DNA from: Streptomyces maremycinicus
Lineage (GTDB): Bacteria; Actinomycetota; Actinomycetes; Streptomycetales; Streptomycetaceae
DNA length: 64,000 nt
Direction: 5' to 3'
Assembly: GCF_001184025.1 (NCBI RefSeq)
Contig: NZ_BBYG01000010.1
Coordinates: 62,001-126,000, forward strand
Part shown: piece by piece, positions 33,032-41,291 of the stretch
Position numbering within the stretch: position 1 is the first letter of the stretch
How the letters are laid out: the number at the start of each line of letters is the position of its first letter
Translations under genes and position numbers: made by a program
The notes under the pieces: generated by a model
What the model was told of the DNA's origin: nothing
Database searches by the model: none
What the model saw: only the letters and a program-made list of their open reading frames with translations

Positions 33032-34970
33032 CGCTTCCCTCCTTGGTCGCGATGGTGCTCGATATGCCCGACGCCTTGGCCAGCTCGCCGGTCCGCAGGC
33101 AGCGGCTGACGTGGTTGCCGTCGAGCGATTCCCAGGCGACGGGACCGGCGGTGCACTGCGGCAGGCTGTGTTCGCAGCGGGCTGCGAACCGGCATCCGGT
33201 GGGCCATGTCCCGGGGGCCGGAACCTGTCCGGGAATGGCGGGGAGCCGCTGACCTTCGGTGGCCGAGGCGGGACGGCAGGCCAGCAGCGCCCGGGTGTAG
33301 GGGTGAGCGGGCGCGGTGACGAGCTGCTCGACTTCCCCCTGTTCGAGTAGTTGCCCGGCGTACATCACCATGGCTCGCCGGCACACCTGGGCGACGACCG
33401 CCCAGTCGTGGCTGACCAGCAACACCGCCATGCCGAGCCGCTGTTGCAGTTCGCGCAGCAGAGCCAGGATCTGCGCCTGCACGGTGACGTCCAGCGCGGT
33501 GGTCGGCTCGTCGGCGATCAGCAGCATGGGCCCGGCGGCGATGGCGCGGGCGATGGCGACCCGTTGTGCCATTCCACCGGACAGCTGGTGCGGATACCGA
33601 CGTGCCACGGCGGCCGGGTCGGGGATGTGGACCATCTCCAGCAGCTCGATCACCCGGTCGCGGGCCTGTGCTCGCGTCAGGTCGCTGTGCGTACGGACGA
33701 CCTGGCGCAGCAGCGTTCCGACGCGCATGACGGGGTCCAGTGCCGCCATCGGCTCCTGACCGACGTAACCTACGCACTTTCCCCGGTACGCGGCCATCTG
33801 GCGGGCGGAAAAGCCGGTCACGTCTTGATTGTCGAACCAGATCTCACCCCCGGTCACCCGGCCCCCGTCGGGCAGCAACCCGAGGATGGCCTTGGCTACC
33901 GAGGTTTTGCCGCACCCTGATTCGCCCACCAGACCCACTGCCTCTCCCGGTGCGATGGCGAACTCCAGCCCGCTGACCGTCGGTGTTTCCCGACCGGCCT
34001 CGCCGAACCCGATCGACAGTTCGTGGGCCACCAACAGATCCGGGCCATCGGCGTCGGCGGTGGCACGGGGTTCCTGGGGAAGCTGGGCCGTCACCGCGTT
34101 CGGCGCGGCGCTGCGGCGTCGCCTGGCCGTGCTGGTGACATCGCCGGTCCATGCCTGCACCCTGGCATCCCGTATTGCATCCCCGACGAAGCCCAGGCAC
34201 ACCGTGACCAGTGCCACCGTGCCACCGGAGGCCAGCAGCAGCCAGCCGTTCGACGCGAGCACCTGCGACCCTTCGGAGATCATCGATCCCCAGGTGGGGT
34301 TCGGCGGCTTCGGTCCGAAGCCCAGGTACGCCAACCCCACCGACATCTGCAGCGCCATCGCCGAGACGAGCGTCGCCTGTACAAGCACCGGCCCGGCCAC
34401 GCGCGGCAGCACATGCCGGACCATGATCCTCAGCGCCGAGAGCCCGGACACCCGTGCCGCGTCGACGAACAACTCCCCGCGAACCGCCAGCACCGGAGCA
34501 CGGACGCTCCGCACGGTGAAAGGCACCATCAGCAGACCCAGCACGATCATCACTGCGAGGAAGTTCTGCTGGAAGACCGAGAGAACGACGATGACCACGA
34601 CCAGTACCGGGATGGCCAACCCCACGTCGGTGATCGACATGATCACGCGGTCGGTCCAGCCGCCGAGGTAACCCGAGAGCAACCCGGCCGCCACCCCCAC
34701 CACGAGCGTCACCGCCGCGACCACTGCGGCGTACATCAGCGAGACCCTGCCTCCGTACAGCAGGCGGCTGAACGTGTCGCGCCCGAGCTGGTCGGTGCCC
34801 AGCCAGTGCGCCGCGCTCGGCGCCTGCAGACTCGCCGAGTAGTCAACCTGGTTCGGCTGATGTGTCGCCACCAGTGGTGCGGCCACGCAGGCCAACAGGA
34901 TCAGCGCCAACAGGATCAGCGTCACCAGCGCGGCCGGCCGGCGGATCAGCCCCGCCACCGTTCCGGTCAT
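33024..34970 (-). CDS. Fused ABC permease-ATPase (DppC-DppD like)
   Basis: 648 residues from ATG at 34970, overlapping the DppB-like stop by 4 bases (ATGA). Residues about 1-285 form a DppC-type permease with five or six membrane helices, 'WLGTDQLGRDTFSRLLYGGR' near 55-74 and the EAA-like loop 'VDAARVSGLSALRIMVRHVLP'. A linker of about 30 residues leads to a DppD-type ATPase from about 311 to the end: Walker A 'GESGCGKTS' near 347-355, signature 'LSGGMAQRVAIARAI' near 460-474, Walker B 'LLIADEPTTALD', and the 'GCRFAARCEHSLPQC' tail. Both halves look complete. Such fusions occur in some actinobacteria but are uncommon. Confidence 0.92.
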   Translation of the reverse strand: MTGTVAGLIRRPAALVTLILLALILLACVAAPLVATHQPNQVDYSASLQAPSAAHWLGTDQLGRDTFSRLLYGGRVSLMYAAVVAAVTLVVGVAAGLLSGYLGGWTDRVIMSITDVGLAIPVLVVVIVVLSVFQQNFLAVMIVLGLLMVPFTVRSVRAPVLAVRGELFVDAARVSGLSALRIMVRHVLPRVAGPVLVQATLVSAMALQMSVGLAYLGFGPKPPNPTWGSMISEGSQVLASNGWLLLASGGTVALVTVCLGFVGDAIRDARVQAWTGDVTSTARRRRSAAPNAVTAQLPQEPRATADADGPDLLVAHELSIGFGEAGRETPTVSGLEFAIAPGEAVGLVGESGCGKTSVAKAILGLLPDGGRVTGGEIWFDNQDVTGFSARQMAAYRGKCVGYVGQEPMAALDPVMRVGTLLRQVVRTHSDLTRAQARDRVIELLEMVHIPDPAAVARRYPHQLSGGMAQRVAIARAIAAGPMLLIADEPTTALDVTVQAQILALLRELQQRLGMAVLLVSHDWAVVAQVCRRAMVMYAGQLLEQGEVEQLVTAPAHPYTRALLACRPASATEGQRLPAIPGQVPAPGTWPTGCRFAARCEHSLPQCTAGPVAWESLDGNHVSRCLRTGELAKASGISSTIATKEGSDV

Positions 34971-35908
34971 GACAGCCTCGCTTTCGGGTTCAGCCAGCCA
35001 TAGGCCAGATCGATCAGCAGGTTCACCAGGACGACGATGACGCAGAACACCACGACGATCCCCTGCAGCGTTGTCAGATCCCCGGACTGTGCCGAGGAAA
35101 CGGCCAGGCTGCCCAGACCCGGCAGCACGAACACCGACTCCACCAGCACCGTCCCGCCCAGCATGCCGACGAAGAACACGCCGACCAGGGTCACCACCGG
35201 GATCGCCGCGTTGCGCAGCCCGTGCCGGAGCACGATCCGGCGCTCGGGCATGCCGTCGGCCCGCAGCGCCATGATGAACTCACGCCCCATCACCTCACGC
35301 AGCGAATCCCGGGTCTGCTTGGCGATCCCGGTCAGCCCCACCGCCGCGAGTGCGGCCACCGGCAGCACAAGCGACCGCGCCCACCCTGACGGCGACTGCG
35401 ACAAGTCCACGTAGCCCGTGGCCGGGAACCAGTGCAGCTTCACCGCCAGCAGGTCGACCAGCACGAGACCCAGCCAGAAGTTGGGGATGGAGAAGCCGAG
35501 CATCGCCAGGCCATCGATCACCCGGCCCACCACGCCCTCGCGCAACGCGCTCACGGTTCCCAGCGCCACCCCCAGAATCGCCGACGCCAGCGTCCCCACG
35601 ATCACCAGGGCCAGCGTCACCGGCAACCGCGCGGACACCGTCGAACCCACCGCCTCAGAGGTTGTCAGAGACGTGCCCAGATTCCCCGTGATCGCATGCG
35701 AAAGCCAATTCCAGTACTGCTCCCACAACGGCTGGGTCAGCCCGAGTTGCCGCTCAAGCGCGGTCACACTGGCGGGTGTGGCCGATGACCCGAGAATCGT
35801 TTCCGCTGCGTTCCCGGGGGCCAACGAGGTCAGCACGAAGGACAGCACGGAAACCACGAGCAGCAAGGGAATCGCCAACAACAGCCGCCGGACCACCAGT
35901 CGCATCAT
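34967..35908 (-). CDS. Peptide-type ABC transporter permease (DppB like)
   Basis: 313 residues from ATG at 35908. Features are the N-terminal helix 'RLLLAIPLLLVVSVLSFVLT', the family's periplasmic 'LGLTQPLWEQYWNWL' segment near 55-69, the permease loop 'DSLREVMGREFIMALRADGM' near 199-218, and 'LGGTVLVESVFVLPGLGSL' near 252-270. Six helices are expected. It pairs with the DppC half of the fused protein encoded next (ATGA overlap). The gene begins 17 bases after the flavoprotein gene, so an oxygenase-like enzyme and the importer share one transcript. Confidence 0.93.
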   Translation of the reverse strand: MMRLVVRRLLLAIPLLLVVSVLSFVLTSLAPGNAAETILGSSATPASVTALERQLGLTQPLWEQYWNWLSHAITGNLGTSLTTSEAVGSTVSARLPVTLALVIVGTLASAILGVALGTVSALREGVVGRVIDGLAMLGFSIPNFWLGLVLVDLLAVKLHWFPATGYVDLSQSPSGWARSLVLPVAALAAVGLTGIAKQTRDSLREVMGREFIMALRADGMPERRIVLRHGLRNAAIPVVTLVGVFFVGMLGGTVLVESVFVLPGLGSLAVSSAQSGDLTTLQGIVVVFCVIVVLVNLLIDLAYGWLNPKARLS

Positions 35909-35925
35909 CGCAACTCACCGTCCTG

Positions 35926-37215
35926 TCAGCCGACGTTGGGCAGTCCGCCGGCGAACATCCCGACGGACTCGAGGCCGAACACATCGCGACCGTTGATCTC
36001 GGCCATCGGGTCGAAGCGGATCGCCCCATGAGTACTCAGTACTCGCAGGTCGCGAGCGAACCGCTGGATCGGGTTCTTCAGACTTACGGTGGATGAGCCA
36101 AGCGCGATCTGCATCATGTCGACCGCGTCGGCACAGAGCCGGATCGCGTAGATGAGGTCCATATGCAGCTCGCTGGCCTCGTCCTCGGTGAAGTCCTCAC
36201 CCAACACGCTCCGCCGGTCGACAGCGTCCGCGTGGCGCTCCATCACCGCCTGGGCAGCGTTGATCATCGCCCGCGTCTTGCCAGCCGTGACCTGCGTCGA
36301 CGGCGTCTCGGCGACGGTCGGGTACGGCAGATTGAACGGCTTGCGGGCCGGTGCCTGCTCGGCGAAGCATTCCAGCGCCCCCCTGGCCATGCCGAGGGCG
36401 TTCGCAGCGCTGCTCAGCGTGATCGCCAGCACCCTGCCTTGCGATCCCCACTTGAAGCCGAGGCCCTGGTACTTGCCGCGCAAACCGTCCATCAGCATCG
36501 GCAGATCGGACATCTTGATGAAGCGGTGGGCGGGGACGAACACCTCGGTCTCGGCCACGAGCGTGTTGCTGGACGTGGCGCACATGCCCATGACGTTCCA
36601 GTCATCAAGGATCGTGTACTGATCGCGCGAGAGGATCACCTGGCCGCGGCCGGGACCATTTTCGTCTTCGAACTCCACGCCGACCATCGCCCAGGCGGCA
36701 TGCTTGCATCCGCTGCCGAATCCCCACTTCCCGCGAACCAGCCACCCGCCGTCCACCTTGCGCGCCGATCCGACCCGGGTGGCGAACAGCGAGGCGCCGA
36801 CGAGCAACGGCCCGACCCAGCCGTCCGCGACGTCGTAGACCTCGTCGACAGCCTGCTGCGGGTAGGCGAGGGCCATCACATTGTTGCCCGTGGCGGCGGA
36901 GACGAGCCAGGCAGCCGAACCATCACCACGTCCCACGGTGGCGATGGCCTCGAGCATGTCGCGAGCGCCTACAGCGTGGCCGCCGAGCTCGATCGGGGTC
37001 GTCAGATGGAAGACGCCCGTCTCGGAGAGGGCGCGAACCGTTTCCGGAGTGAGTGCCCCGAGGCGCTCCGCCTCAGGGGCGGCCTCACGCATCAGCGGAA
37101 TGAGCTTCGAAACCTCCTGAGTGATCCGCTGGCCGGTCTCGCTCAGGAATTCCGGCACATACCGAGTGGACACATCGCTCGGCGTCCGGTTCTCACCGGC
37201 AGTTGTCGTCATCAT
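35926..37215 (-). CDS. HsaA/HpaB-like flavin-dependent monooxygenase (acyl-CoA dehydrogenase fold)
   Basis: 429 residues from ATG at 37215; the next ATG at 37212 is better spaced (6 bases) from the AGGAGG just upstream. It is a close paralogue of the protein at 27446 over its full length: 'LEAIATVGRGDGSAAWLVSA', 'VDGGWLVRGKWGFGSGCKHA', 'ECFAEQAPARKPFNLPYPTV' and 'LGSSTVSLKNPIQRFARDLR' align with matching blocks there. The same group D, reduced-flavin hydroxylase role is likely. It follows a double NTF2-like gene by 34 bases and precedes a peptide-type importer, so its substrate is probably what that importer brings in. Confidence 0.83.
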   Translation of the reverse strand: MMTTTAGENRTPSDVSTRYVPEFLSETGQRITQEVSKLIPLMREAAPEAERLGALTPETVRALSETGVFHLTTPIELGGHAVGARDMLEAIATVGRGDGSAAWLVSAATGNNVMALAYPQQAVDEVYDVADGWVGPLLVGASLFATRVGSARKVDGGWLVRGKWGFGSGCKHAAWAMVGVEFEDENGPGRGQVILSRDQYTILDDWNVMGMCATSSNTLVAETEVFVPAHRFIKMSDLPMLMDGLRGKYQGLGFKWGSQGRVLAITLSSAANALGMARGALECFAEQAPARKPFNLPYPTVAETPSTQVTAGKTRAMINAAQAVMERHADAVDRRSVLGEDFTEDEASELHMDLIYAIRLCADAVDMMQIALGSSTVSLKNPIQRFARDLRVLSTHGAIRFDPMAEINGRDVFGLESVGMFAGGLPNVG

Positions 37216-37249
37216 TGACCTCCTGAGTTCTCCTCAACAAGAGGAGTAA

Positions 37250-38095
37250 CTATTGGTGCCGTGGGGGAGCGGCCTTGTTCACGCCGCTCCAGTGTTCGGC
37301 GAGCATGCCGTCCCGAATGGCATAGGCGGTGAAGGCGTAATAGGGATACCGGCGGTCCGGCTCGTCCGGGTACGGCTGCGGCAGCAGGCCGGCCGTGACG
37401 ACGATGTCGCCTTCGGCGGCGAGCAGGACGTGCGGCAAGGTCATTGTCTCCGGCACCGGCCGGGGACCGGCCGGAAAGACCAGGCTCAGCAGGTCTTCGA
37501 GTCCGGCCCGCCCCTGTGGGTAGTGCCGACCGTGCTGCCGGTAGTCATCGGTGACGAAGCGTTTGGCGGCCTCGGCGTCCTGGCCGTCGAAAACCTGTCG
37601 GTAGAAGTCCACGGCCAGGTGCTTGGCACGGTCGGGATCCGGTCCGTGTGCCGAGGGCCGCGGCCGGGGGGTCCCGTCGCCCCAGGATGCCCATGACAGC
37701 TGGGTCGGCGCCGCCCGGTTGATGCTCGGCCACCGTTCGGTGATCTTGCCTTCCCGGACGCGATAGGCGTCGAAGCTGAAGAAGTCGAACGTGGCGCCGG
37801 GGTCCTCGGGCTCCGGCTGCGGCATGGAGTAGCAGACGACCACGATGTCTTCGTCGGCCACGGCGAGGGCTGGCTCCGGCATTGGCTCTGCGCCGGGAGA
37901 CGCTGGCGCGGAGGGCGCGAACGTCTCGCGGACCGATTGCTCCATGGCGGCCAGCCCCTGGCCGCCATGGGGGGCGTGCACCCGGACGTCAGCCACGCAG
38001 AACTCCCTCACCGACGCCATGTCCTGTCTCCAGAACACCTGCCGGTAGAAGTCGACGATGAGGGCCTTGCTCGCCTGCGGGTCGTGTTCACCCAT
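37250..38095 (-). CDS. Tandem NTF2/SnoaL-like protein (two domains)
   Basis: 281 residues from ATG at 38095, overlapping the binding-protein stop by 8 bases. Two homologous NTF2-like domains sit in tandem. The first, about residues 8-140, has 'LIVDFYRQVFWRQDMASVRE' and 'FDAYRVREGKITERWPSINRAAP'. The second, about 155-280, has 'LAVDFYRQVFDGQDAEAAKR', 'FVTDDYRQHGRHYPQGRAGL' and 'FTAYAIRDGMLAEHWSGVNKAAP'. The second domain is closer to the single-domain protein at 26892. The family is mostly ligand-binding or aldol-type enzymes; the function here is unknown. It is co-transcribed with a flavoprotein and an importer. Confidence 0.82.
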   Translation of the reverse strand: MGEHDPQASKALIVDFYRQVFWRQDMASVREFCVADVRVHAPHGGQGLAAMEQSVRETFAPSAPASPGAEPMPEPALAVADEDIVVVCYSMPQPEPEDPGATFDFFSFDAYRVREGKITERWPSINRAAPTQLSWASWGDGTPRPRPSAHGPDPDRAKHLAVDFYRQVFDGQDAEAAKRFVTDDYRQHGRHYPQGRAGLEDLLSLVFPAGPRPVPETMTLPHVLLAAEGDIVVTAGLLPQPYPDEPDRRYPYYAFTAYAIRDGMLAEHWSGVNKAAPPRHQ

Positions 38096-39695
38096 TGGCC
38101 GGGGACCAGTTCTCGCTCGTGACGGGGCTGAATGGATCCAGCTCGCGGGTCAGGTACGACGATGGCACGTTCGTGATGTCCTTGCGCGTCGCCTGCAGCG
38201 TCGGCACGGAGGCCACCGGAACTGCCCACTCAAGCTCGTCGAGCCGGGCGGTAGCCGCCTTCATCAGGGTGTTCTGCTCGCTCTGTGTGGCAGCCAGCCC
38301 GGCCTGCTTGACGAGTTTCTCGAGGGTCGGATCCGTGGCCACCTTGAATGGGTTCATATAGGCCCCGGCCGAGAAGTTGACCTTTGCCAGAGAGAACGTG
38401 CCGGTCGCGCCCGCGTTCCACACGTACGCCGGATACTTTCCGCTGCCCACCTGCTGCGAGACGGTGCCGGCGGACGCGTCGCTGCTGACCAAGTTGACCT
38501 TGATGTCGATCGCCGCGAGAGCGCTGACAAGCGCCTGCCCCAAGGTGTTGTTGGCGTCGAAGACGGTTGGGTCGAACACCGTCAGTGTGAAGCCGTTGGG
38601 GTAACCCGCCTCGGCCAGGAGCTGCTTCGCCTTCGTCTTGTCGTACGGGTAGAGGTTCGTGTCGGCTTCGTTGTAGCCCTGTGCGCCGGCGGGAACCATG
38701 GAGCTGGTCGGCGTGGCGGAGCTGCCGTAAACCGCCTTCGCGATCTGTGTGCGGGGGATCGCGTAGGAGATCGCTTGACGCACCTTCACGTTCGCCAGGG
38801 GCCCGGTGTTGCGCTGCGCCAGCACCAGCATCGGCATCCCGTCGGGCGCCGCTCCCAGCTTGCCCGTGGAGATCCGGAGGCCGGAAGACTCGGCTGTGTC
38901 CACGTCGGTCGCAGGGATCGCCTGGGCCCAGTCGATCTGCCCGGATTCAACGGCGCTGAGGCGCGAGCGGGCATTCTGCATCGGCTTGAGTGTGATCTTG
39001 CTGTATTTGATTGCCGATTGATTGAAGTACGCACGGTTCGGCACGTACGTGTAAACGCTGCCCTTCAAGGTCGCGGCGGCGTCGAGCTTGTACGGACCGA
39101 TTCCGTCGCTCGTGGTGTTCAGCGACTTGGGGTTCGCCAGGCCCTTGGGGCCGACGATCGTCCCGAGGCCGTTCTGCCCGCTGAGCTGCCACAAGGCGAA
39201 GTCGTATGTCACGGGTGTGCTGTAGTGGACGTCCACGCTGTATTTGCCGGACGCTGTCACTTTGTCGACCGGGACCGCGTTGGACTGGTTCGGGCCAGGT
39301 GTCTTCAGGAAGTTGTCCATCGACGCCACGACAGCCTGCGCATCGAGTTCCGTGCCGTCGGTGAAGTGCGTGCCCTGGCGGAGGGTGAGGCGTAGCGTCT
39401 GGTGGCCGGAGCCGAGAAACTTCCACGACGTCGCGAGGTCCGCCGCGTACTTTCCGGCCGAGGTCTGGTGCACCAGTGAGTCGTAGGCCGGGAAGCAGTA
39501 GGTCGGCGGAGCGCATGAAGTCGGATCGAGGCTCAGGGTGTCGCTCGCCATCCCGATGGCGAGCGTACCGTCGTTGCCATTGCCGCTATTACTGGTCGAG
39601 CCGCCACAGGCGGCCAGTGTGACGAGGGCGGTGGATGCCGCTGCGGCGACTGAAACTCGCCGTGTCCACCGCTTCTCGTGAGCAGGTGTTGTCAT
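38088..39695 (-). CDS. ABC transporter substrate-binding lipoprotein, family 5 (peptide/nickel type)
   Basis: 535 residues from ATG at 39695, with GGAGG 6 bases upstream. A signal peptide ends in the lipobox 'LVTLAAC' near residues 24-30, so the protein is a lipoprotein. The rest is a family 5 solute-binding protein: 'LSLDPTSCAPPTYCFPAYDSL' near 53-73, 'LRLTLRQGTHFTDGTELDAQ' near 105, and 'QARSYA'-like segment 'VRQAISYAIPRTQIAKAVYG' near 300. Despite the name, family 5 proteins also bind sugars, opines and plant metabolites. It is the first gene of the leftward operon and faces the flavoprotein gene at 39993 across 297 bases that hold two palindromes. Confidence 0.92.
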   Translation of the reverse strand: MTTPAHEKRWTRRVSVAAAASTALVTLAACGGSTSNSGNGNDGTLAIGMASDTLSLDPTSCAPPTYCFPAYDSLVHQTSAGKYAADLATSWKFLGSGHQTLRLTLRQGTHFTDGTELDAQAVVASMDNFLKTPGPNQSNAVPVDKVTASGKYSVDVHYSTPVTYDFALWQLSGQNGLGTIVGPKGLANPKSLNTTSDGIGPYKLDAAATLKGSVYTYVPNRAYFNQSAIKYSKITLKPMQNARSRLSAVESGQIDWAQAIPATDVDTAESSGLRISTGKLGAAPDGMPMLVLAQRNTGPLANVKVRQAISYAIPRTQIAKAVYGSSATPTSSMVPAGAQGYNEADTNLYPYDKTKAKQLLAEAGYPNGFTLTVFDPTVFDANNTLGQALVSALAAIDIKVNLVSSDASAGTVSQQVGSGKYPAYVWNAGATGTFSLAKVNFSAGAYMNPFKVATDPTLEKLVKQAGLAATQSEQNTLMKAATARLDELEWAVPVASVPTLQATRKDITNVPSSYLTRELDPFSPVTSENWSPANG

Positions 39696-39739
39696 CGTTG
39701 ACCTCCCCGGGCGCCATCGCCCGGCTCTGCCCGGAATAT

Positions 39740-39755
39740 AGTACGATACCGTACT
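39740..39755. promoter_or_regulatory. Operator candidate A
   Basis: AGTACGATACCGTACT is a 16-base imperfect palindrome (one mismatch per half). It lies 45 bases before the binding-protein start on the minus strand, next to a TATAGT sequence. The first 14 bases are repeated exactly at 39915-39928. A TetR protein such as that at 31401 is the natural candidate. Confidence 0.6.
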
Positions 39756-39914
39756 GTCCTGTTGCGAGGGTGTCAACGTCTCGCCGCCTTGACTTCGCCC
39801 TCTTGGTGCAGGGTGTGGCCGCTCCGTGCCGTGAAAGCCCCCATTGAGGCGCGTATCAGCCTCAGCCTATAAGTCGCTCGCGTGCTGGATTCAGCCCCTT
39901 GCTCGCGTTAACAC

Positions 39915-39932
39915 AGTACGATACCGTATCGT
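39915..39932. promoter_or_regulatory. Operator candidate B
   Basis: AGTACGATACCGTATCGT shares 14 bases with site A, and within it ACGATACCGTATCGT (39918-39932) is a perfect 15-base palindrome. It lies about 60 bases before the flavoprotein gene at 39993. The two sites would allow one regulator to control both divergent operons. Confidence 0.6.
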
Positions 39933-39992
39933 TCGCTCCCTTCGGTCCGTTGGTAGAGCCGAACCGGAGGTCGTCCAAAGAAGGGCAGACAA

Positions 39993-41174
39993 ATGACTCG
40001 ACCAGCCGTAGTCACCGAGTACGACCTACTTGCGCGAGCGGAGGAGCTCGTGCCCGTCCTGCGGGAGCGCGGCCCCGAAGGCGAGCGGCTGGGCCAGTTG
40101 CCGCCTGCCACGCTCGCCGACTTCGAGGCCGCAGAGTTCTTCGGAGCCATGCGACCGGCCGAGGTCGGCGGTCTGGAGATCGGTCTCAAGTCCTTCGCCG
40201 CCATCACGCGAACCCTGGCACGCGGCGACGCGTCCGCCGGCTGGATCGGCGGCTTCCTCATGACCCACTCCTGGCTGCTGTCGAAACTGAGCCTTGAAGC
40301 GCAGCAGGACATCTTCGCCGGGCAACCCTGGGTGCTCGCGGCGGCAGCCGCAGCGCCTCCTGGACGTGCCGAGCGCGTTGCCGGCGGCTATCGGATCTCA
40401 GGGCGCTGGCGGTTCGCTTCCGGGATCATGCACTCAGAGTGGGTGGTGCTGATGGCGATGGGCGAGGACGGGCCGTTGTCCTGCGTCGTACCGGTCGGTT
40501 CCGTGACCATCCACAAGACATGGAACGTTCCCGGTATGGAGGCGACCGGAAGCAACGACGTGGAGGCTGATGGCCTCTTCGTCCCGGAGCACCTCGCCGT
40601 CGGCTTCGCCGAAGCCGCCGCGGCGGATTGCCCCGGAGCCAAGGCCTTCGGTTATCCGTTGCTGCGCTACCCCATGCACCGGGTTCTGCCGTTGATCCAC
40701 CCGCTGGTCGCGCTGGGCACTGCCGACGCGGCACTCGAGTTGTTCCGGGAAGGGGTCGGATCCCGAATCCGGCCGCAGACCGGCGGCCGGGTGATCGATG
40801 AGCCGATGACTCACCAGCTCTACGGCGAGGCGTTCCATCGCGTGCGTACCGCGGATCTGGTGCTCAACGACGCACTCGATCGCATCGTGTTCAGCTACGG
40901 GCCCGGCAACCCGGAGGAGCCGTCGCTCGAGAGCCGTGCCGAGATCAACCTGGCCGTCACCGCGGCGGGTGTCATGGCCTTCGAAGCCGTCGACCTGCTG
41001 GTCCGTGCTTCGGGCGCGAGCATCCACCGCACCGGTCACCCGCTGGACCGGATCTGCCGGGACACCCAGGTCATGCGGAATCACGGCATGCTCGACTGGC
41101 GCTACGTCTCGTCCGTCGGCGGCCGGGCACTGCTCGGCCTCAGCCTCGGCGAGCACGCCGAGGCGCTCTTCTGA
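39993..41174 (+). CDS. Acyl-CoA-dehydrogenase-fold flavoprotein (HsaA/HpaB-like monooxygenase)
   Basis: 393 residues from ATG at 39993, with GAAGGG upstream. It has the same fold as the proteins at 27446 and 35926 but is more distant. Visible blocks are 'LARGDASAGWIGGFL' near 70-84, 'GYRISGRWRFASGIMHSEWV' near 131-150, 'GTADAALELFREGVGSRIRP' and a C-terminal 'HRTGHPLDRICRDTQVMRNHGMLDW' that fits the family's flavin-contacting arginine region. Group D monooxygenase activity on an aromatic compound is likely, with a reductase such as the one at 42057. It opens the rightward operon 39993-43321 and is paired with an NTF2-like gene 117 bases later. Confidence 0.8.
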   Translation: MTRPAVVTEYDLLARAEELVPVLRERGPEGERLGQLPPATLADFEAAEFFGAMRPAEVGGLEIGLKSFAAITRTLARGDASAGWIGGFLMTHSWLLSKLSLEAQQDIFAGQPWVLAAAAAAPPGRAERVAGGYRISGRWRFASGIMHSEWVVLMAMGEDGPLSCVVPVGSVTIHKTWNVPGMEATGSNDVEADGLFVPEHLAVGFAEAAAADCPGAKAFGYPLLRYPMHRVLPLIHPLVALGTADAALELFREGVGSRIRPQTGGRVIDEPMTHQLYGEAFHRVRTADLVLNDALDRIVFSYGPGNPEEPSLESRAEINLAVTAAGVMAFEAVDLLVRASGASIHRTGHPLDRICRDTQVMRNHGMLDWRYVSSVGGRALLGLSLGEHAEALF

Positions 41175-41291
41175 CCCCTGGGCACAGGCGGGCCGGGCGT
41201 CCGACGGTCTCAGATGCCGCTGCGGCCCATGAGCCAGGACCGGCCATCCGCCCGAATCTGCCAAGGCCCGAATCCACGAAGAAGGGATGAA

